Source: Pseudidiomarina salinarum (GTDB lineage: Bacteria; Pseudomonadota; Gammaproteobacteria; Enterobacterales; Alteromonadaceae). Taken from it: a stretch of 64,000 bases of DNA. The DNA lies in the NCBI RefSeq assembly GCF_000753715.1, contig NZ_JPER01000003.1, forward strand, positions 186,001-250,000, in the 5' to 3' direction. The notes under the pieces are model-generated. The model was not told where the DNA came from. It saw only the letters and a list, made by a program, of their open reading frames with translations, and did not search any database. The translations under genes were made by a program, and so were the position numbers. Positions 18,146-27,230 of this stretch are shown here, piece by piece; the first letter of the stretch is position 1, and each line of letters begins with the position of its first letter.

Positions 18146-18820
18146 CTAAAACGGCGCAATTTTGTTGAAGAATCGCTGTAACCAGCCCATCCGCTGCGCT
18201 TCGTTAATGTAGCCACCGCCCAGATACTCAAGCCGGGCATCAGCGACTGCCGTCGACACCACATTGTTCAGGCCGTTAATATTGCGCGGATCTACAGTAC
18301 CGGAGAACCGGATGACTTCGGTACCCTGGTTAATGGCGATTTGTTTCTCACCCCGCACTCGCAGATTACCGTTATAGAGAACTTCCATCACGGTGACCGT
18401 AATGGTGCCCGAAAAGCGGTTATTAGCGCTGGAGTTACCGCCACCGCTGAACTCGTTATCGCTGCTGACGGTAAAACCATATTCTGCCAATTGCTCAAGC
18501 GCATCCGGTAGGCCTTCAAGGTCAACCCCCATCGAGCTGCTGCGACTGGCCTGGCTTGCTGAACTTTTGGTAGCATTAACTTCTTCTTCAAGCACTATGG
18601 TGAGAATATCGCCCACCCGCCGCGGACGTTGATCCTCGAATAAAGGGATATAACCCCGGCTGGCCTGGTAAATCGCGCCATTGGGCTCGCCAGCGGCTGG
18701 CTGCGGTACCGTAACCGGCTGATAAGGCTCAACCAGTACCGGATCAGGAACATTGCTACAGGCCGATACCCCGCTCACAATAAGCGCCAGAAATAGCCAA
18801 TGCCCGCATCTGTTCATCAT
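18146..18820 (-). CDS. flgH: Flagellar L-ring lipoprotein FlgH
   Basis: Outer-membrane ring protein of the basal body. The 224-residue precursor has a lipoprotein signal with a lipobox ending V-S-A-C (Cys21). Family motifs follow: [39 protein letters not shown] and [20 protein letters not shown]. It overlaps the flgG stop by 4 bases. Confidence 0.97.
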   Translation of the reverse strand: MMNRCGHWLFLALIVSGVSACSNVPDPVLVEPYQPVTVPQPAAGEPNGAIYQASRGYIPLFEDQRPRRVGDILTIVLEEEVNATKSSASQASRSSSMGVDLEGLPDALEQLAEYGFTVSSDNEFSGGGNSSANNRFSGTITVTVMEVLYNGNLRVRGEKQIAINQGTEVIRFSGTVDPRNINGLNNVVSTAVADARLEYLGGGYINEAQRMGWLQRFFNKIAPF

Positions 18821-19599
18821 AACTGCCCTAAGCGTCCCAGCATTTCATCGCTGGTCTGTACCGCGCGACTGTTGATTTCATAGGCGCGCTGGGTCTGGAT
18901 CATGTTGACCATCTCTTCGACAACATTCACGTTGGATGCTTCAACAAAGCCCTGATACAGCGTGCCGGTACCGTTCATGCCCGGCAGTGACTCCGTAGGC
19001 GCACCAGAAGAAGCTGTTTCGACGTAGAGATTGCCGCCGACCGCTTCCAGGCCGGTTTCGTTCATAAAGGTAGCGAGGCTGATCTGACCAACCTGCTGGT
19101 TATCAGCAACGCCCGGCTGTTTAACCGTAACGATACCGTCTTCACCAATAGTTACGCTCATGGCATTGGCCGGCAGGAAAATGGCTGGTTCCAGCGGATG
19201 ACCGTTGGCAGTCACCATCTGACCATCTTCATTCACCTGAAAGCTACCATCCCGGGTATAGGCTATGTTGCCGTCCGGCATCAGCACCTGGAAAAACCCT
19301 TTGCCGCTGATCGCCAAATCCCGGGAGTTTTCGGTGTTATTCAAATTACCCTGAGTATGTAACCGCTCAGTAGCTACGGCCCGCACGCCGGTACCGGTCT
19401 GTAAACCTGACGGCAGCGCATCCTGGGCATTATTCATGGCTCCGGGCTGACGCATGTTCTGATAAAGCAAATCTTCAAAAACCGCGCGCGAGCGCTTGAA
19501 GCCAGTGGTATTGACGTTAGCCAGGTTGTTGGTGATCACATCCAGCTGTTGCTGTTGTGCGCTTAACCCGGTTTTTGCCGTCCATAATGATTTAATCAT
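18817..19599 (-). CDS. flgG: Flagellar distal rod protein FlgG
   Basis: Distal rod subunit, 260 residues, the usual length. It has the N-terminal rod motif ([40 protein letters not shown]), the central [20 protein letters not shown], and the C-terminal [20 protein letters not shown]. Confidence 0.97.
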   Translation of the reverse strand: MIKSLWTAKTGLSAQQQQLDVITNNLANVNTTGFKRSRAVFEDLLYQNMRQPGAMNNAQDALPSGLQTGTGVRAVATERLHTQGNLNNTENSRDLAISGKGFFQVLMPDGNIAYTRDGSFQVNEDGQMVTANGHPLEPAIFLPANAMSVTIGEDGIVTVKQPGVADNQQVGQISLATFMNETGLEAVGGNLYVETASSGAPTESLPGMNGTGTLYQGFVEASNVNVVEEMVNMIQTQRAYEINSRAVQTSDEMLGRLGQL

Positions 19600-19613
19600 A
19601 ACTTAACCCCTGC

Positions 19614-20357
19614 TTAGCCTCTTACCGACAGCAGGCTATTGGCCTGCTTCGCGGTTTCATCGGCTTTATTAATAAAGTTCATCTGCATTTCATAGCGGCG
19701 TTGGTTATCGATCATCGCGACCATGGCATCGACCGCGCTGACATTACTGCCTTCCAGCGCGCCGGAGCGAAGCTGCGCCGTTTCATCCTGCGGCAATACC
19801 GCATTGTTGATCCCGCGGAACCAGCCATCTTCACCACGCTCAAGTAGTTGCGCCTCGCCCACGGTAACCAGCTTCAGCCGCTCCAGCGGTACCAGCTCAT
19901 CTGGGTCTGCGCCCAGGCCAATACCGCTGATGGTGCCATCGTTACCAATCGATAATTGCGTACCCAGGGGTACCATCACCGGACCACCCTGACCAAGCAC
20001 CGTCATGCCCTGCACTTTCAGTACGCCCTGGGCGTCAACCTGCAAATCGCCCCGACGGGTATAGGCTTCACCAGCGGGCGTCTGCACTGCCAGCCAGGCA
20101 TTGCCCTGCATAGCAACATCAAGCTCACGCTCGGTGGTCTGTACCGGGCCGGCTGTGGTATCAAACAAACCGGTACCAGTAGCCGTTGCCACCCGGGTCT
20201 CATGCACGCCCGGGCCATTAACCGGCACCGCACGCGCTGCGGCTAACTGCCCCCGAAAGCCGCTGGTGGAAACATTGGCCAGATTGTTGGTAATAACGGT
20301 CTGTTCGTCGAGCGTTGAACGGGCGCCGTTCATTCCGGTATATAAGATGGCATCCAT
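19614..20357 (-). CDS. flgF: Flagellar proximal rod protein FlgF
   Basis: Proximal rod subunit of 247 residues. It shows the rod family N-terminus ([36 protein letters not shown]) and a C-terminal VDAMVAMIDNQRRYEMQMNF. It is assigned as FlgF and not FlgG by length, by divergence of the core and by position between flgE and flgG. Confidence 0.95.
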   Translation of the reverse strand: MDAILYTGMNGARSTLDEQTVITNNLANVSTSGFRGQLAAARAVPVNGPGVHETRVATATGTGLFDTTAGPVQTTERELDVAMQGNAWLAVQTPAGEAYTRRGDLQVDAQGVLKVQGMTVLGQGGPVMVPLGTQLSIGNDGTISGIGLGADPDELVPLERLKLVTVGEAQLLERGEDGWFRGINNAVLPQDETAQLRSGALEGSNVSAVDAMVAMIDNQRRYEMQMNFINKADETAKQANSLLSVRG

Positions 20358-20373
20358 AGCGAATTCCTAACTA

Positions 20374-21558
20374 TTAACGAAGGTTCATCGTAGTCTGCAG
20401 GGCTTCATCCTGCGACTTGATGCTCTGCGCATTCGCCTGGTAGTTACGCTGGGCAATAATCATAGCGACCAGTTCCTGGGTCAGATCCACGTTCGACGCT
20501 TCCACAGCGCCGGACATAATCGAGCCAAACTGCCCAACACCGGCGGTAGCTACTATGGCCGGACCGGATTTCGTAGTTTCGATAAAGGCGTTATCACCAA
20601 CTGGCTGCAAGCCTTCCATGCTCTGAAAATTGGCTAACGCGATGGTACCCAGAATGCGCTGTTGCTCGTTGGAATAAGTACCGACCACTTCGCCGGCATC
20701 ACTTATCCTGACCTGCATCAGCGTACCCGAGCCATAGCCATTCTGAGAAACACTGCTTAGTTCAAAGGTATTGGAAAACTGCGTGGTGTTGTTCAGATTT
20801 AAAGCCACCGACATCGGGTTAGCGCCGCCACCCGGGTTAAACGTAAAGCCGCCCAGATTGGCGGTATTAATCATTACGCCGTTGCCATTGAATTCTGCCG
20901 TACCCACTTCCGGTGCCATTCCCCCGTCAGAACCGACCCGAATTTCCCATTGATTGGCTCCGACCTTTGAAAAATACATTTGCGCTTGTTGTGGGTTACC
21001 CAACGAATCAAACATGGTCACGCTGTTTGAATAGGAGTAGGTATTCACATCGGTTGGATCGAAAGTAACAGTCGCCGGATCCAGAATTGGCGTGGCCGCA
21101 TCCAGATTGAAAGTTGCGCTAATCTGAGTCGACGCACTTGCTGCCAGGCCTTGCGCCGGAACCTGCAGAACCTGCGGCTGCCCGCCAACGTCCACACCAT
21201 CTGGGTAGCCCGTTAACCGTGCGCCCTGCACGTTTACAATGTAGCCATCTTTATCCATGCTCAGCTGACCGTTGCGGGAATACTGAACCTGACCACCCTG
21301 GTCAAAACGGAACATGCCCTTACCGCTAATAGCCAGATCCATAGAGCGATTGGTGGTTTCGAGGTTACCTTCGCTGAAATCCTGTAGTACCGCGGCAACC
21401 CGGGTACCTAAACCGACCTGAGCATTGGCATAAATGTCAGAAAACTGCGCCCGGGCGCTTTTAAAACCCACAATCTGTGAGTTAGCAATGTTGTTACTGA
21501 TCACGTCAAGGTTAACTGCTGCAGCGCGTAATCCTGAAAGTGCTTGTGAAAAACCCAT
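20374..21558 (-). CDS. flgE: Flagellar hook protein FlgE
   Basis: Hook subunit of 394 residues. It has the N-terminal GFSQALSGLRAAAVNLDVIS and NNIANSQIVGFKSARAQFSD, a domain insertion between about residues 145 and 280, and a C-terminal LTQELVAMIIAQRNYQANAQ. A GAGCTC ribosome site precedes the start. Confidence 0.96.
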   Translation of the reverse strand: MGFSQALSGLRAAAVNLDVISNNIANSQIVGFKSARAQFSDIYANAQVGLGTRVAAVLQDFSEGNLETTNRSMDLAISGKGMFRFDQGGQVQYSRNGQLSMDKDGYIVNVQGARLTGYPDGVDVGGQPQVLQVPAQGLAASASTQISATFNLDAATPILDPATVTFDPTDVNTYSYSNSVTMFDSLGNPQQAQMYFSKVGANQWEIRVGSDGGMAPEVGTAEFNGNGVMINTANLGGFTFNPGGGANPMSVALNLNNTTQFSNTFELSSVSQNGYGSGTLMQVRISDAGEVVGTYSNEQQRILGTIALANFQSMEGLQPVGDNAFIETTKSGPAIVATAGVGQFGSIMSGAVEASNVDLTQELVAMIIAQRNYQANAQSIKSQDEALQTTMNLR

Positions 21559-21594
21559 GATGAGCTCCTTAGTTTTTGTAAGTGATCACGCTGA

Positions 21595-22263
21595 TCAAAT
21601 AATTTGCCGGATATCTTCAAGCCGCACCGGCTCAAATATTCCGCCTAAATCGAGGCGCAGGCCATCAGCGGTATTACTCACCGCCATCACCTGAGCATAA
21701 TTAAGCTGTTTAAAGCTGACTGCCTCGCCGTTGTTAGCGGCTTCGACGCTAAATTTGTATGAACCCGCCGGTGCTGGGCTACCATCATCCATAACACCGT
21801 CCCAGACAAATGACTGCGAGCCACTGCCCACCTGGTCAAAATTAAGCTGGCGAACCGGCACACCAGAGTTATTGTAAATAGTGACCTTTACATCGCCCGC
21901 CGGAGCATCAAGCTCAATACCAAATGGCGTGGTCTGGCCGCTCTCGCCAACCATTAACTTATCGCCTGGCACCAGCACGGCCTTTCCGATCAGCCCGGCC
22001 GCCTGCATGGCCTTGGCAGCATCCATCTGACCATTTATCGTCTGCATGGTGTCGTTCAATGACTCGATACCGCTGACGGTATTGATCTGCGCCAACTGCG
22101 AGGTCATCTCGTTGTTTTCCATCGGGTTCAACGGATCCTGGTTGCGTAGCTGCGTAACCAGCAAGGTCATGAAGTTATCGCGCATCTCGGCACTGTTGGA
22201 AGCCACCCCGCCATTGGGATTGCGATTTATCTGGTTCAGTACTGCCGTATCTATAGTGCTCAT
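21595..22263 (-). CDS. flgD: Hook cap / scaffold protein FlgD
   Basis: Hook-capping scaffold of 222 residues. The N-terminal QFLNLLVTQLQNQDP-like segment reads DNFMTLLVTQLRNQDPLNPM, which is diagnostic. A FlgD Ig-like domain follows, with VSFKQLNYAQVMAVSN near the C-terminus. Confidence 0.96.
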   Translation of the reverse strand: MSTIDTAVLNQINRNPNGGVASNSAEMRDNFMTLLVTQLRNQDPLNPMENNEMTSQLAQINTVSGIESLNDTMQTINGQMDAAKAMQAAGLIGKAVLVPGDKLMVGESGQTTPFGIELDAPAGDVKVTIYNNSGVPVRQLNFDQVGSGSQSFVWDGVMDDGSPAPAGSYKFSVEAANNGEAVSFKQLNYAQVMAVSNTADGLRLDLGGIFEPVRLEDIRQII

Positions 22264-22275
22264 AAATTAACGTCC

Positions 22276-22680
22276 TCAGCCTTTGCCAATCGTCAGGGTG
22301 CGCATCATCAAGTCTTTACTGGTATTGAGTATTTCGACGTTGGCCTGATACGAACGCGATGCAGAAATCATGTTCACCATTTCGCCAACCGGATCGACGT
22401 TCGACATGGTCACATAGCCCTGTTCGTCAGCAAGTGGATGGCCGGGCTGATATTCGGTGCGTCCGGGCGCATCCGATTCAATGACCTGCTGCACTCTTAC
22501 GCTGCTCATGCCGTTCGCCTGCAGCTGTTGCTCAAAAATAACTTGTTTGGCCCGGTAGGCTTCGCCATTAGGACCGCTCACACTGTTCGCGTTCGCCATG
22601 TTACTTGCGGCTACGTTCATGCGCTGTGACTGCGCTGCCAGGGCTGATCCGGCAATATCGAAAATCGAAAAGTTAGCCAT
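22276..22680 (-). CDS. flgC: Flagellar proximal rod protein FlgC
   Basis: Proximal rod subunit of 134 residues, typical length. It contains [20 protein letters not shown] with SNMANANS, then [11 protein letters not shown] and the C-terminal [20 protein letters not shown]. Confidence 0.97.
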   Translation of the reverse strand: MANFSIFDIAGSALAAQSQRMNVAASNMANANSVSGPNGEAYRAKQVIFEQQLQANGMSSVRVQQVIESDAPGRTEYQPGHPLADEQGYVTMSNVDPVGEMVNMISASRSYQANVEILNTSKDLMMRTLTIGKG

Positions 22681-22706
22681 AGTGATGTGCTCCGTTCCGG
22701 CTACTG

Positions 22707-23117
22707 TTATTGTTCTGGCTGCATGGCTTTACGCATACCAGTGATCCGGTCATCGAGAAACTGAATATCCGCCTGATAACGCATCGAGTTATCGAGAAAC
22801 TGCGTGCGTTCAATATCCATTTCGACCGTATTACCATCCATTCTGGACTGCGAGGGCGTGCGGTATTGCATATGTGGTGCCACACCATTATTGCTGCCTG
22901 TACTCAGATGGCCGCTGCTGGTAGTGGCTAATTTCAGGCCACCACCGGATTGTGCCGCCGTCGCACGCTTGAGTTCGGCAGCGAAATTGAAATCCTGGGC
23001 TTTATAGTTTGGTGTATCGGCGTTGGCGATGTTGCCGGACAGGACTTCGTGCCGCTGCGCGCGGAGCGCCAGTGCCTGTTGCTGAAACTGCAATGCATTG
23101 CTTAATTTGTCGATCAT
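22707..23117 (-). CDS. flgB: Flagellar proximal rod protein FlgB
   Basis: Proximal rod subunit of 136 residues and the first gene of the flgBCDEFGHIJ(KL) run. It has [20 protein letters not shown] with [11 protein letters not shown], and the C-terminal [11 protein letters not shown] segment. A sigma54-like promoter lies about 70 bases upstream, in the space shared with divergent flgA. Confidence 0.97.
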   Translation of the reverse strand: MIDKLSNALQFQQQALALRAQRHEVLSGNIANADTPNYKAQDFNFAAELKRATAAQSGGGLKLATTSSGHLSTGSNNGVAPHMQYRTPSQSRMDGNTVEMDIERTQFLDNSMRYQADIQFLDDRITGMRKAMQPEQ

Positions 23118-23185
23118 AATGCAGACCCTCCTCTACACCATGAAGATTACTGCTACCCGGAGCAATACAAAGCAAAGAAAAAGCG

Positions 23186-23200
23186 GCTTTTAGTGCGCCA
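23186..23200 (-). promoter_or_regulatory. Sigma54-like promoter of the flgB operon
   Basis: On the minus strand TGGCGCACTAAAAGC has -24 GG (23199-23198) and -12 GC (23187-23186) separated by 10 bases. The -24 half TGGC is good; the -12 half lacks the usual TT before GC. Confidence 0.45.
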
Positions 23201-23269
23201 TTTCTGCCCTTGGCTGGTTGCGTCGCTGGTTATAATCTGGGCATAAGAGATAATCCAGATGGAATTCAT

Positions 23270-23968
23270 ATGCGTTTTTCTGCTTTATTACTGCTATTGG
23301 GTCTGTTGCTCACTACCACTGTGTCCGCGCCGGCGGCAGCAGCTGATCAGCCCTGGCTGGCGGCGGTTAAACAAGTTATCGCTGAGCGCATACCGGAACA
23401 TTACCTTGATCACCAGGTCACGTTGCTCAGTAACGAGCGAACCCGCGAGCAGTTGACCGGGTGCCGTAAGCCCGTCGCTTTTCTTAACCATATTCCGGAA
23501 CAGATGGTGGGCCGACTGGTGGTCAGTGTCACCTGTGACGCCAGTTCGCGCCAGCACCTGGTGCAGATTGAAGTGGACGCCACTGTGGATTATCTGGTGA
23601 CAGCGCGGGAGCTGACCCGGGGCCAAACCCTGGCTCAGGCTGATGTCGAAGTGAAGCGTGGCCAGCTAAGTGATTTACCGCGCCATACGATGTTGGCGGC
23701 TGAGCCGCTCAGAGGTCAGCAACTCCGACGTAATCTTAGTGCTGGTACGCCGCTACAGAGTAATCTGCTGGAACAGCTCAGGCTGGTAAATTTTGGTGAT
23801 GAAGTCACTATTACTGCGGCCGGCAAAGGCTTTTCAATACAGCGAACGGGGAAGTCGCTGGATACTGGCGCAGCCGGTGATATAATCAGGGTCAAAGTAG
23901 ATAACCGGCTGGTCCTGCGCGTTGAAGTAACAGGCCCGCGGCAAGCTCGTCCAGCCGGCACCCGGTAA
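23270..23968 (+). CDS. flgA: P-ring assembly chaperone FlgA
   Basis: Periplasmic chaperone for FlgI. The start is ATG 23270, giving 232 residues with a clear Sec signal (MRFSALLLLLGLLL to APAAAA); an upstream in-frame start would place about 20 polar residues ahead of it. The C-terminal SAF/ChapFlgA domain is visible (TARELTRGQTLAQADVEVKR, then R-N-L-S-A-G-T-P-L-Q-S). Two cysteines in the N-terminal half (LTGCRKP, VTCDAS) could form a disulfide. A TATAAT at 23231-23236 may be its -10 box, although the best -35 (TTGGCT) is only 15 bases away. Confidence 0.94.
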   Translation: MRFSALLLLLGLLLTTTVSAPAAAADQPWLAAVKQVIAERIPEHYLDHQVTLLSNERTREQLTGCRKPVAFLNHIPEQMVGRLVVSVTCDASSRQHLVQIEVDATVDYLVTARELTRGQTLAQADVEVKRGQLSDLPRHTMLAAEPLRGQQLRRNLSAGTPLQSNLLEQLRLVNFGDEVTITAAGKGFSIQRTGKSLDTGAAGDIIRVKVDNRLVLRVEVTGPRQARPAGTR

Positions 23969-23974
23969 TAAGAC

Positions 23975-24001
23975 TAAAGTATTTTTCGTAATTGCCGATA
24001 A
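23975..24001 (+). promoter_or_regulatory. sigma28 (FliA) promoter of flgMN
   Basis: TAAA at 23975-23978, a 15-base spacer, then GCCGATAA at 23994-24001: a full match to the FliA consensus. It begins just after the flgA stop and lies 35 bases before flgM. Confidence 0.9.
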
Positions 24002-24036
24002 TCTTGTTAGCAAACAAATTTACGAGGTAGCTCACT

Positions 24037-24333
24037 GTGAAAGTGAATGGATTTCAACCACCTAATAGCGTAAGCCAGACTGAGCAAAATCGCTCGTCGC
24101 AGGCCACCCGCAATACGTCGGCAGCTGACAAGAGTAAGGCTACCGGGGCCCAGGGCGATGTGGTCACGCATTTCAGCCAGTTGCCTCAGGATGCCAGTCA
24201 GGATATCGATATGGCGCGCGTTGAAGAATTGCGCGAAGCGATTCGCGACGGTCGTCTGTCGATGAATACGGAAAATATCGCCGAGTCATTGCTACGCAGC
24301 ATGACTGACGGTCTTACCGGCGAAGCTGAATAA
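24037..24333 (+). CDS. flgM: Anti-sigma28 factor FlgM
   Basis: Inhibitor of FliA that is exported once the hook is complete, releasing FliA for late genes. The product is 98 residues from a GTG start placed after GAGGTAG. The N-terminal half is polar and disordered-looking; the C-terminal FliA-binding part reads ARVEELREAIRDGRLSMNTE then N-I-A-E-S-L-L-R, typical of the family. Its FliA promoter gives negative feedback, as known in E. coli. Confidence 0.95.
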   Translation: MKVNGFQPPNSVSQTEQNRSSQATRNTSAADKSKATGAQGDVVTHFSQLPQDASQDIDMARVEELREAIRDGRLSMNTENIAESLLRSMTDGLTGEAE

Positions 24334-24339
24334 TCCCTG

Positions 24340-24792
24340 ATGAGTCTGCCCCGGCTGTTAGAACAACAATGTGATCGCCTGAGCCGGCTATTCGATGAGC
24401 TGGAGCAGGAACAACGCCTGCTAGGTGATGGCGCCATTGACGGCGAGCGCCTGCAACAGATTGCTCAGGCCAAGCGCCAGCTCCATGACGAATTAGAGCG
24501 AGCAGAACAGCTCCGCCGTGACGCGCAGATTAAATTAGGTTATAGCGATGACGCAGCTGGCGCACGCCGGGCTGCCGACCAGGCCAACTGCCTGCCGGTC
24601 TGGAATCAACTGATAGACCTGGCCGATCGTACCGCCCGGCTGAATAGCCTCAATGGCGAATTAATTCAACACCGCCTGCATCATAACCAGCACATGCTTA
24701 ATATTCTGCGCGATGCTGCCGGTGGCGGCAGCCTTTATGGTGCCGATGGCAGCCAGCCGCGCACCCCCCAGCGGATCAGTTCAAAAGCCTGA
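24340..24792 (+). CDS. flgN: Flagellar chaperone FlgN
   Basis: Probable export chaperone for FlgK and FlgL. The product is 150 residues and mostly helical, with long leucine/glutamate-rich coiled coils (LFDELEQEQRLLGDGAIDGE, then N-S-L-N-G-E-L-I-Q-H-R). Sequence is poorly conserved in the family; identity rests on helical character, length and its place 6 bases after flgM. Confidence 0.9.
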   Translation: MSLPRLLEQQCDRLSRLFDELEQEQRLLGDGAIDGERLQQIAQAKRQLHDELERAEQLRRDAQIKLGYSDDAAGARRAADQANCLPVWNQLIDLADRTARLNSLNGELIQHRLHHNQHMLNILRDAAGGGSLYGADGSQPRTPQRISSKA

Positions 24793-24793
24793 C

Positions 24794-25606
24794 TTAGTCT
24801 TTCCCCTGGTATAAATAATCCAGCACTGCGGCTAAGCGCTGCGCGCCTTTTTGCAGGCGCCGCTCCAACACCGGACCGTATTGGTCCGTATAGCTGTCAT
24901 CAAGCTGCTGGTATTTACTGAAGTCCGTATAGACCCCGCGGGTAACAGCTGCTGACTCATTGGCCCATGCTAACACCGTCTCCCGGTCCAGTTGCACTTC
25001 ATGAGCGAGGGGGCTGATACCATCGAGTAACGCCGCAACTTTGCCCGTTAGCGGCTCAATATCGCGTTTACTCAACATGCCACTGTCCCACACCCAGTGC
25101 AGATTAGCCGGCTCACCGTAAAACTCGAGCTGCGCGCGATTACCACCCAAATCATCGGCATAACTAACATGTAACGGTTGGTGCAAATCACCGATAAAAT
25201 GCGCAAGAAAAGCCAGCGAGGTCCAGCTGTCGCGATTATGCTCAAGCACATTATAGTGATGCATGATGGCCGACAAAATACAGCCCTGCGAAGGGCAGTC
25301 GAGTTCGGTGACCTTATCCGCGGTGCGGGCAAAATTCACATAATGGTGCGGGCTCGCATAGTCCCAGCGGTCATCACTCTTAATATGGTCCGCCCAGTTG
25401 CAGATGCTCGCGAAATTCTCGTAATCGGGATGCGCGTCTGCCATTTCATCAAGCTTCTGCTGAGTCGCCGGCTGGCTCAGTTCATATGCCATCTGGCAAA
25501 AGAGCTCGTGACCGGATCCACCGTAAGCTTTCGCCGCAGGCACCAGTACCACCACCAACACCAGGCCGGACAACGCCGGACCGAACCAGGCCAACATATT
25601 TCTCAT
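24794..25606 (-). CDS. S1/P1-type zinc nuclease, exported
   Basis: Single-strand-specific endonuclease family, secreted to the periplasm or outside. The 270-residue precursor has a signal peptide ending AKA. Zinc-ligand motifs of the family are present: YASPHHYVNFA, HFIGDLHQPLHVSYADD with GGN, and N-L-H-W-V-W-D. In characterised P1/S1 enzymes the mature N-terminal residue is a Trp whose backbone binds zinc; here the predicted first residue is Tyr (YGGSGH). The ligand atoms are backbone atoms, so activity may be kept. It overlaps the upstream sugar dehydrogenase by one base and may be part of one operon with it. It could serve phosphate or nucleotide scavenging. Confidence 0.9.
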   Translation of the reverse strand: MRNMLAWFGPALSGLVLVVVLVPAAKAYGGSGHELFCQMAYELSQPATQQKLDEMADAHPDYENFASICNWADHIKSDDRWDYASPHHYVNFARTADKVTELDCPSQGCILSAIMHHYNVLEHNRDSWTSLAFLAHFIGDLHQPLHVSYADDLGGNRAQLEFYGEPANLHWVWDSGMLSKRDIEPLTGKVAALLDGISPLAHEVQLDRETVLAWANESAAVTRGVYTDFSKYQQLDDSYTDQYGPVLERRLQKGAQRLAAVLDYLYQGKD

Positions 25607-26724
25607 CAGTCAGTACCTTTTTGGGTGATCCGCAGCAGTGCTGCATTGTCGCTGTCAGTGAGTACATACACCGCGCCATCGCGGCCTACATGCACGGCCC
25701 GCAGGCGCGCGCCGTACTCATTGAGCAATTCTTCGGTCAGCTGCCATTCACCGCTGGCATCCTGGCTAAAACGCTGCAGGCGGCGTCCGACCAGATGCGC
25801 CACCAGCAAGTCACCATGCCAGCCTTCCAGCGCATGGCCGCTGTATAACGCCAAACCTGCGGGTGCCAGTGACGGGGTCCAGTGATACAGGGGCGATACC
25901 AGCCCCGGCAAATCGTCAAAGGGCGTGACCCTGGCGCCGCTATAATCGATGCCATAACTTACCAGTGGCCAGCCATAGTTCTTGCCAGCGATAATCTTAT
26001 TGAGCTCATCGCCACCACGCGGACCGTGTTCGTGCTGCCACACAGCGTCACGCACGGGATCATACACCAGGCCCTGCACATTGCGGTGCCCATAGCTGTA
26101 TATTTCCGGTGCTTGTTTATGCAGATAGGGATTATCATCCGGCACGCGTCCATCCGCATGAATACGTACAATAGTGCCAAGATGATTATCCAGATTTTGC
26201 GCCTGCTCGCGATAATCGAAACCATCACCCAAACCGATGAGCAAGGTACCATCGGCCAGCCAGGTCATGCGTCCGCCATAATGTGACGCGCCCGCCTTTT
26301 TGGGTTGGGCCGTAAAAATCATCTGCAGATCGGTCAGCCGGTAGGGTCGATCTTCAGGGATAATGCCGCGTACCACACAGGTATTATTGGCATCCCCGGT
26401 ACCGCAGGCATAGCTGACCACCACCGCCCGGGTATTATCAAAATCAGGCGTCAGCTGCAGCTCAAACAAGCCTGCCTGGCTCTCGACATAAAGGTCAGGA
26501 AACTCGGCTGCAACTGCTGTCACGACCCCTGCAGCCGTAACGTGCTTTAGCCCACCGCTGCGCTCAGTCACCAACCAGCCGCCTTCGGGCAGGCTGGCTA
26601 TCGACCAGGGATAATGCAATCCGGTCACGACTTCTTCGGCCTGATAATTATTTTCGGCAACTTGCGCGTGGCCCGGCAGCACGGTAAGCAACGACAGTAA
26701 TGCCGCGGTGACCACAGTTTTCAT
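25606..26724 (-). CDS. PQQ-dependent soluble aldose/glucose dehydrogenase family protein
   Basis: Periplasmic six-bladed beta-propeller of the soluble glucose dehydrogenase / YliI aldose dehydrogenase family, 372 residues with a signal peptide ending PGHAQ. Family features: SHYGGRMTWLADGTLLIGLG, SYGHRNVQGLVYDP, QHEHGPRGGDELN and GKNYGWPLVSYG, covering the expected PQQ- and calcium-binding loops. The substrate cannot be told from sequence. No PQQ synthesis gene is in the window, so the cofactor would come from elsewhere in the genome or from outside. It overlaps the membrane protein gene upstream (ATGA) and the nuclease downstream. Confidence 0.88.
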   Translation of the reverse strand: MKTVVTAALLSLLTVLPGHAQVAENNYQAEEVVTGLHYPWSIASLPEGGWLVTERSGGLKHVTAAGVVTAVAAEFPDLYVESQAGLFELQLTPDFDNTRAVVVSYACGTGDANNTCVVRGIIPEDRPYRLTDLQMIFTAQPKKAGASHYGGRMTWLADGTLLIGLGDGFDYREQAQNLDNHLGTIVRIHADGRVPDDNPYLHKQAPEIYSYGHRNVQGLVYDPVRDAVWQHEHGPRGGDELNKIIAGKNYGWPLVSYGIDYSGARVTPFDDLPGLVSPLYHWTPSLAPAGLALYSGHALEGWHGDLLVAHLVGRRLQRFSQDASGEWQLTEELLNEYGARLRAVHVGRDGAVYVLTDSDNAALLRITQKGTD

Positions 26725-27179
26725 GCAACAGGCTCCTTCAGTTCATAACGACGCGGATTCCAGAGCCTGTCAAAAACCCAGCCAGCAAGTACCCCGGTAA
26801 GACTCATCAGCACGAAGCCAAAAAGCGTCCGGTTCGCGGCAATTAAGGTCGGCATAGGTACCAGCGCGTCGACCACGGAAAAGGCAACGGCCAGCCCGAC
26901 ACCGCCGGCAGCCATAAATAACCAGCGCTCGTAGCTTGGCCAGCGTTGGGCCAGAAAGTACGCGACGGGGAAGGCTATCAGTAATGCTGCCAATAAAATT
27001 ACAGCGATTGTCGGCGAAAAATGAATAATATCGTGGATTATCGTCGAAATCCGGGTGTTGATGTCGATATCCAGGGTAAGTTCGGACAGCGCTGCCAGGT
27101 TAAACTGGGTCTGAATGACGCTGGCTACCAGCGCCGCGGCGATAATCGCAATAATAAAGGCCAGAATAGTACGCAGCAT
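26721..27179 (-). CDS. Hypothetical inner-membrane protein, four helices
   Basis: Not recognised. The 152-residue product has four hydrophobic segments (about residues 4-24, 55-77, 87-106, 119-138) with a periplasmic-type loop of alternating polar residues after the first helix and a basic C-terminal tail. It is the first gene of a tightly overlapping set with the PQQ enzyme and the nuclease, so it may serve that set, but nothing in the sequence shows how. Confidence 0.75.
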   Translation of the reverse strand: MLRTILAFIIAIIAAALVASVIQTQFNLAALSELTLDIDINTRISTIIHDIIHFSPTIAVILLAALLIAFPVAYFLAQRWPSYERWLFMAAGGVGLAVAFSVVDALVPMPTLIAANRTLFGFVLMSLTGVLAGWVFDRLWNPRRYELKEPVA

Positions 27180-27230
27180 AGTCGTGAATCTCCGGGCAAC
27201 AAATTAGCCTATAACTTAGGCTAGCTTAGC

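Noticed and set aside
1281-24792. The flagellar locus as a horizontally gained lateral (secondary) system
   Set aside because: The proposed sigma54-like promoters, the FliA promoters and the absence of mobile elements or composition change suggest the main system; not provable without the full genome.
25178-25885. Long 235-codon open frame on the plus strand
   Set aside because: It is antisense to the overlapping nuclease and sugar dehydrogenase genes, which have clear family motifs; the translation shows no known features and lacks a ribosome site.
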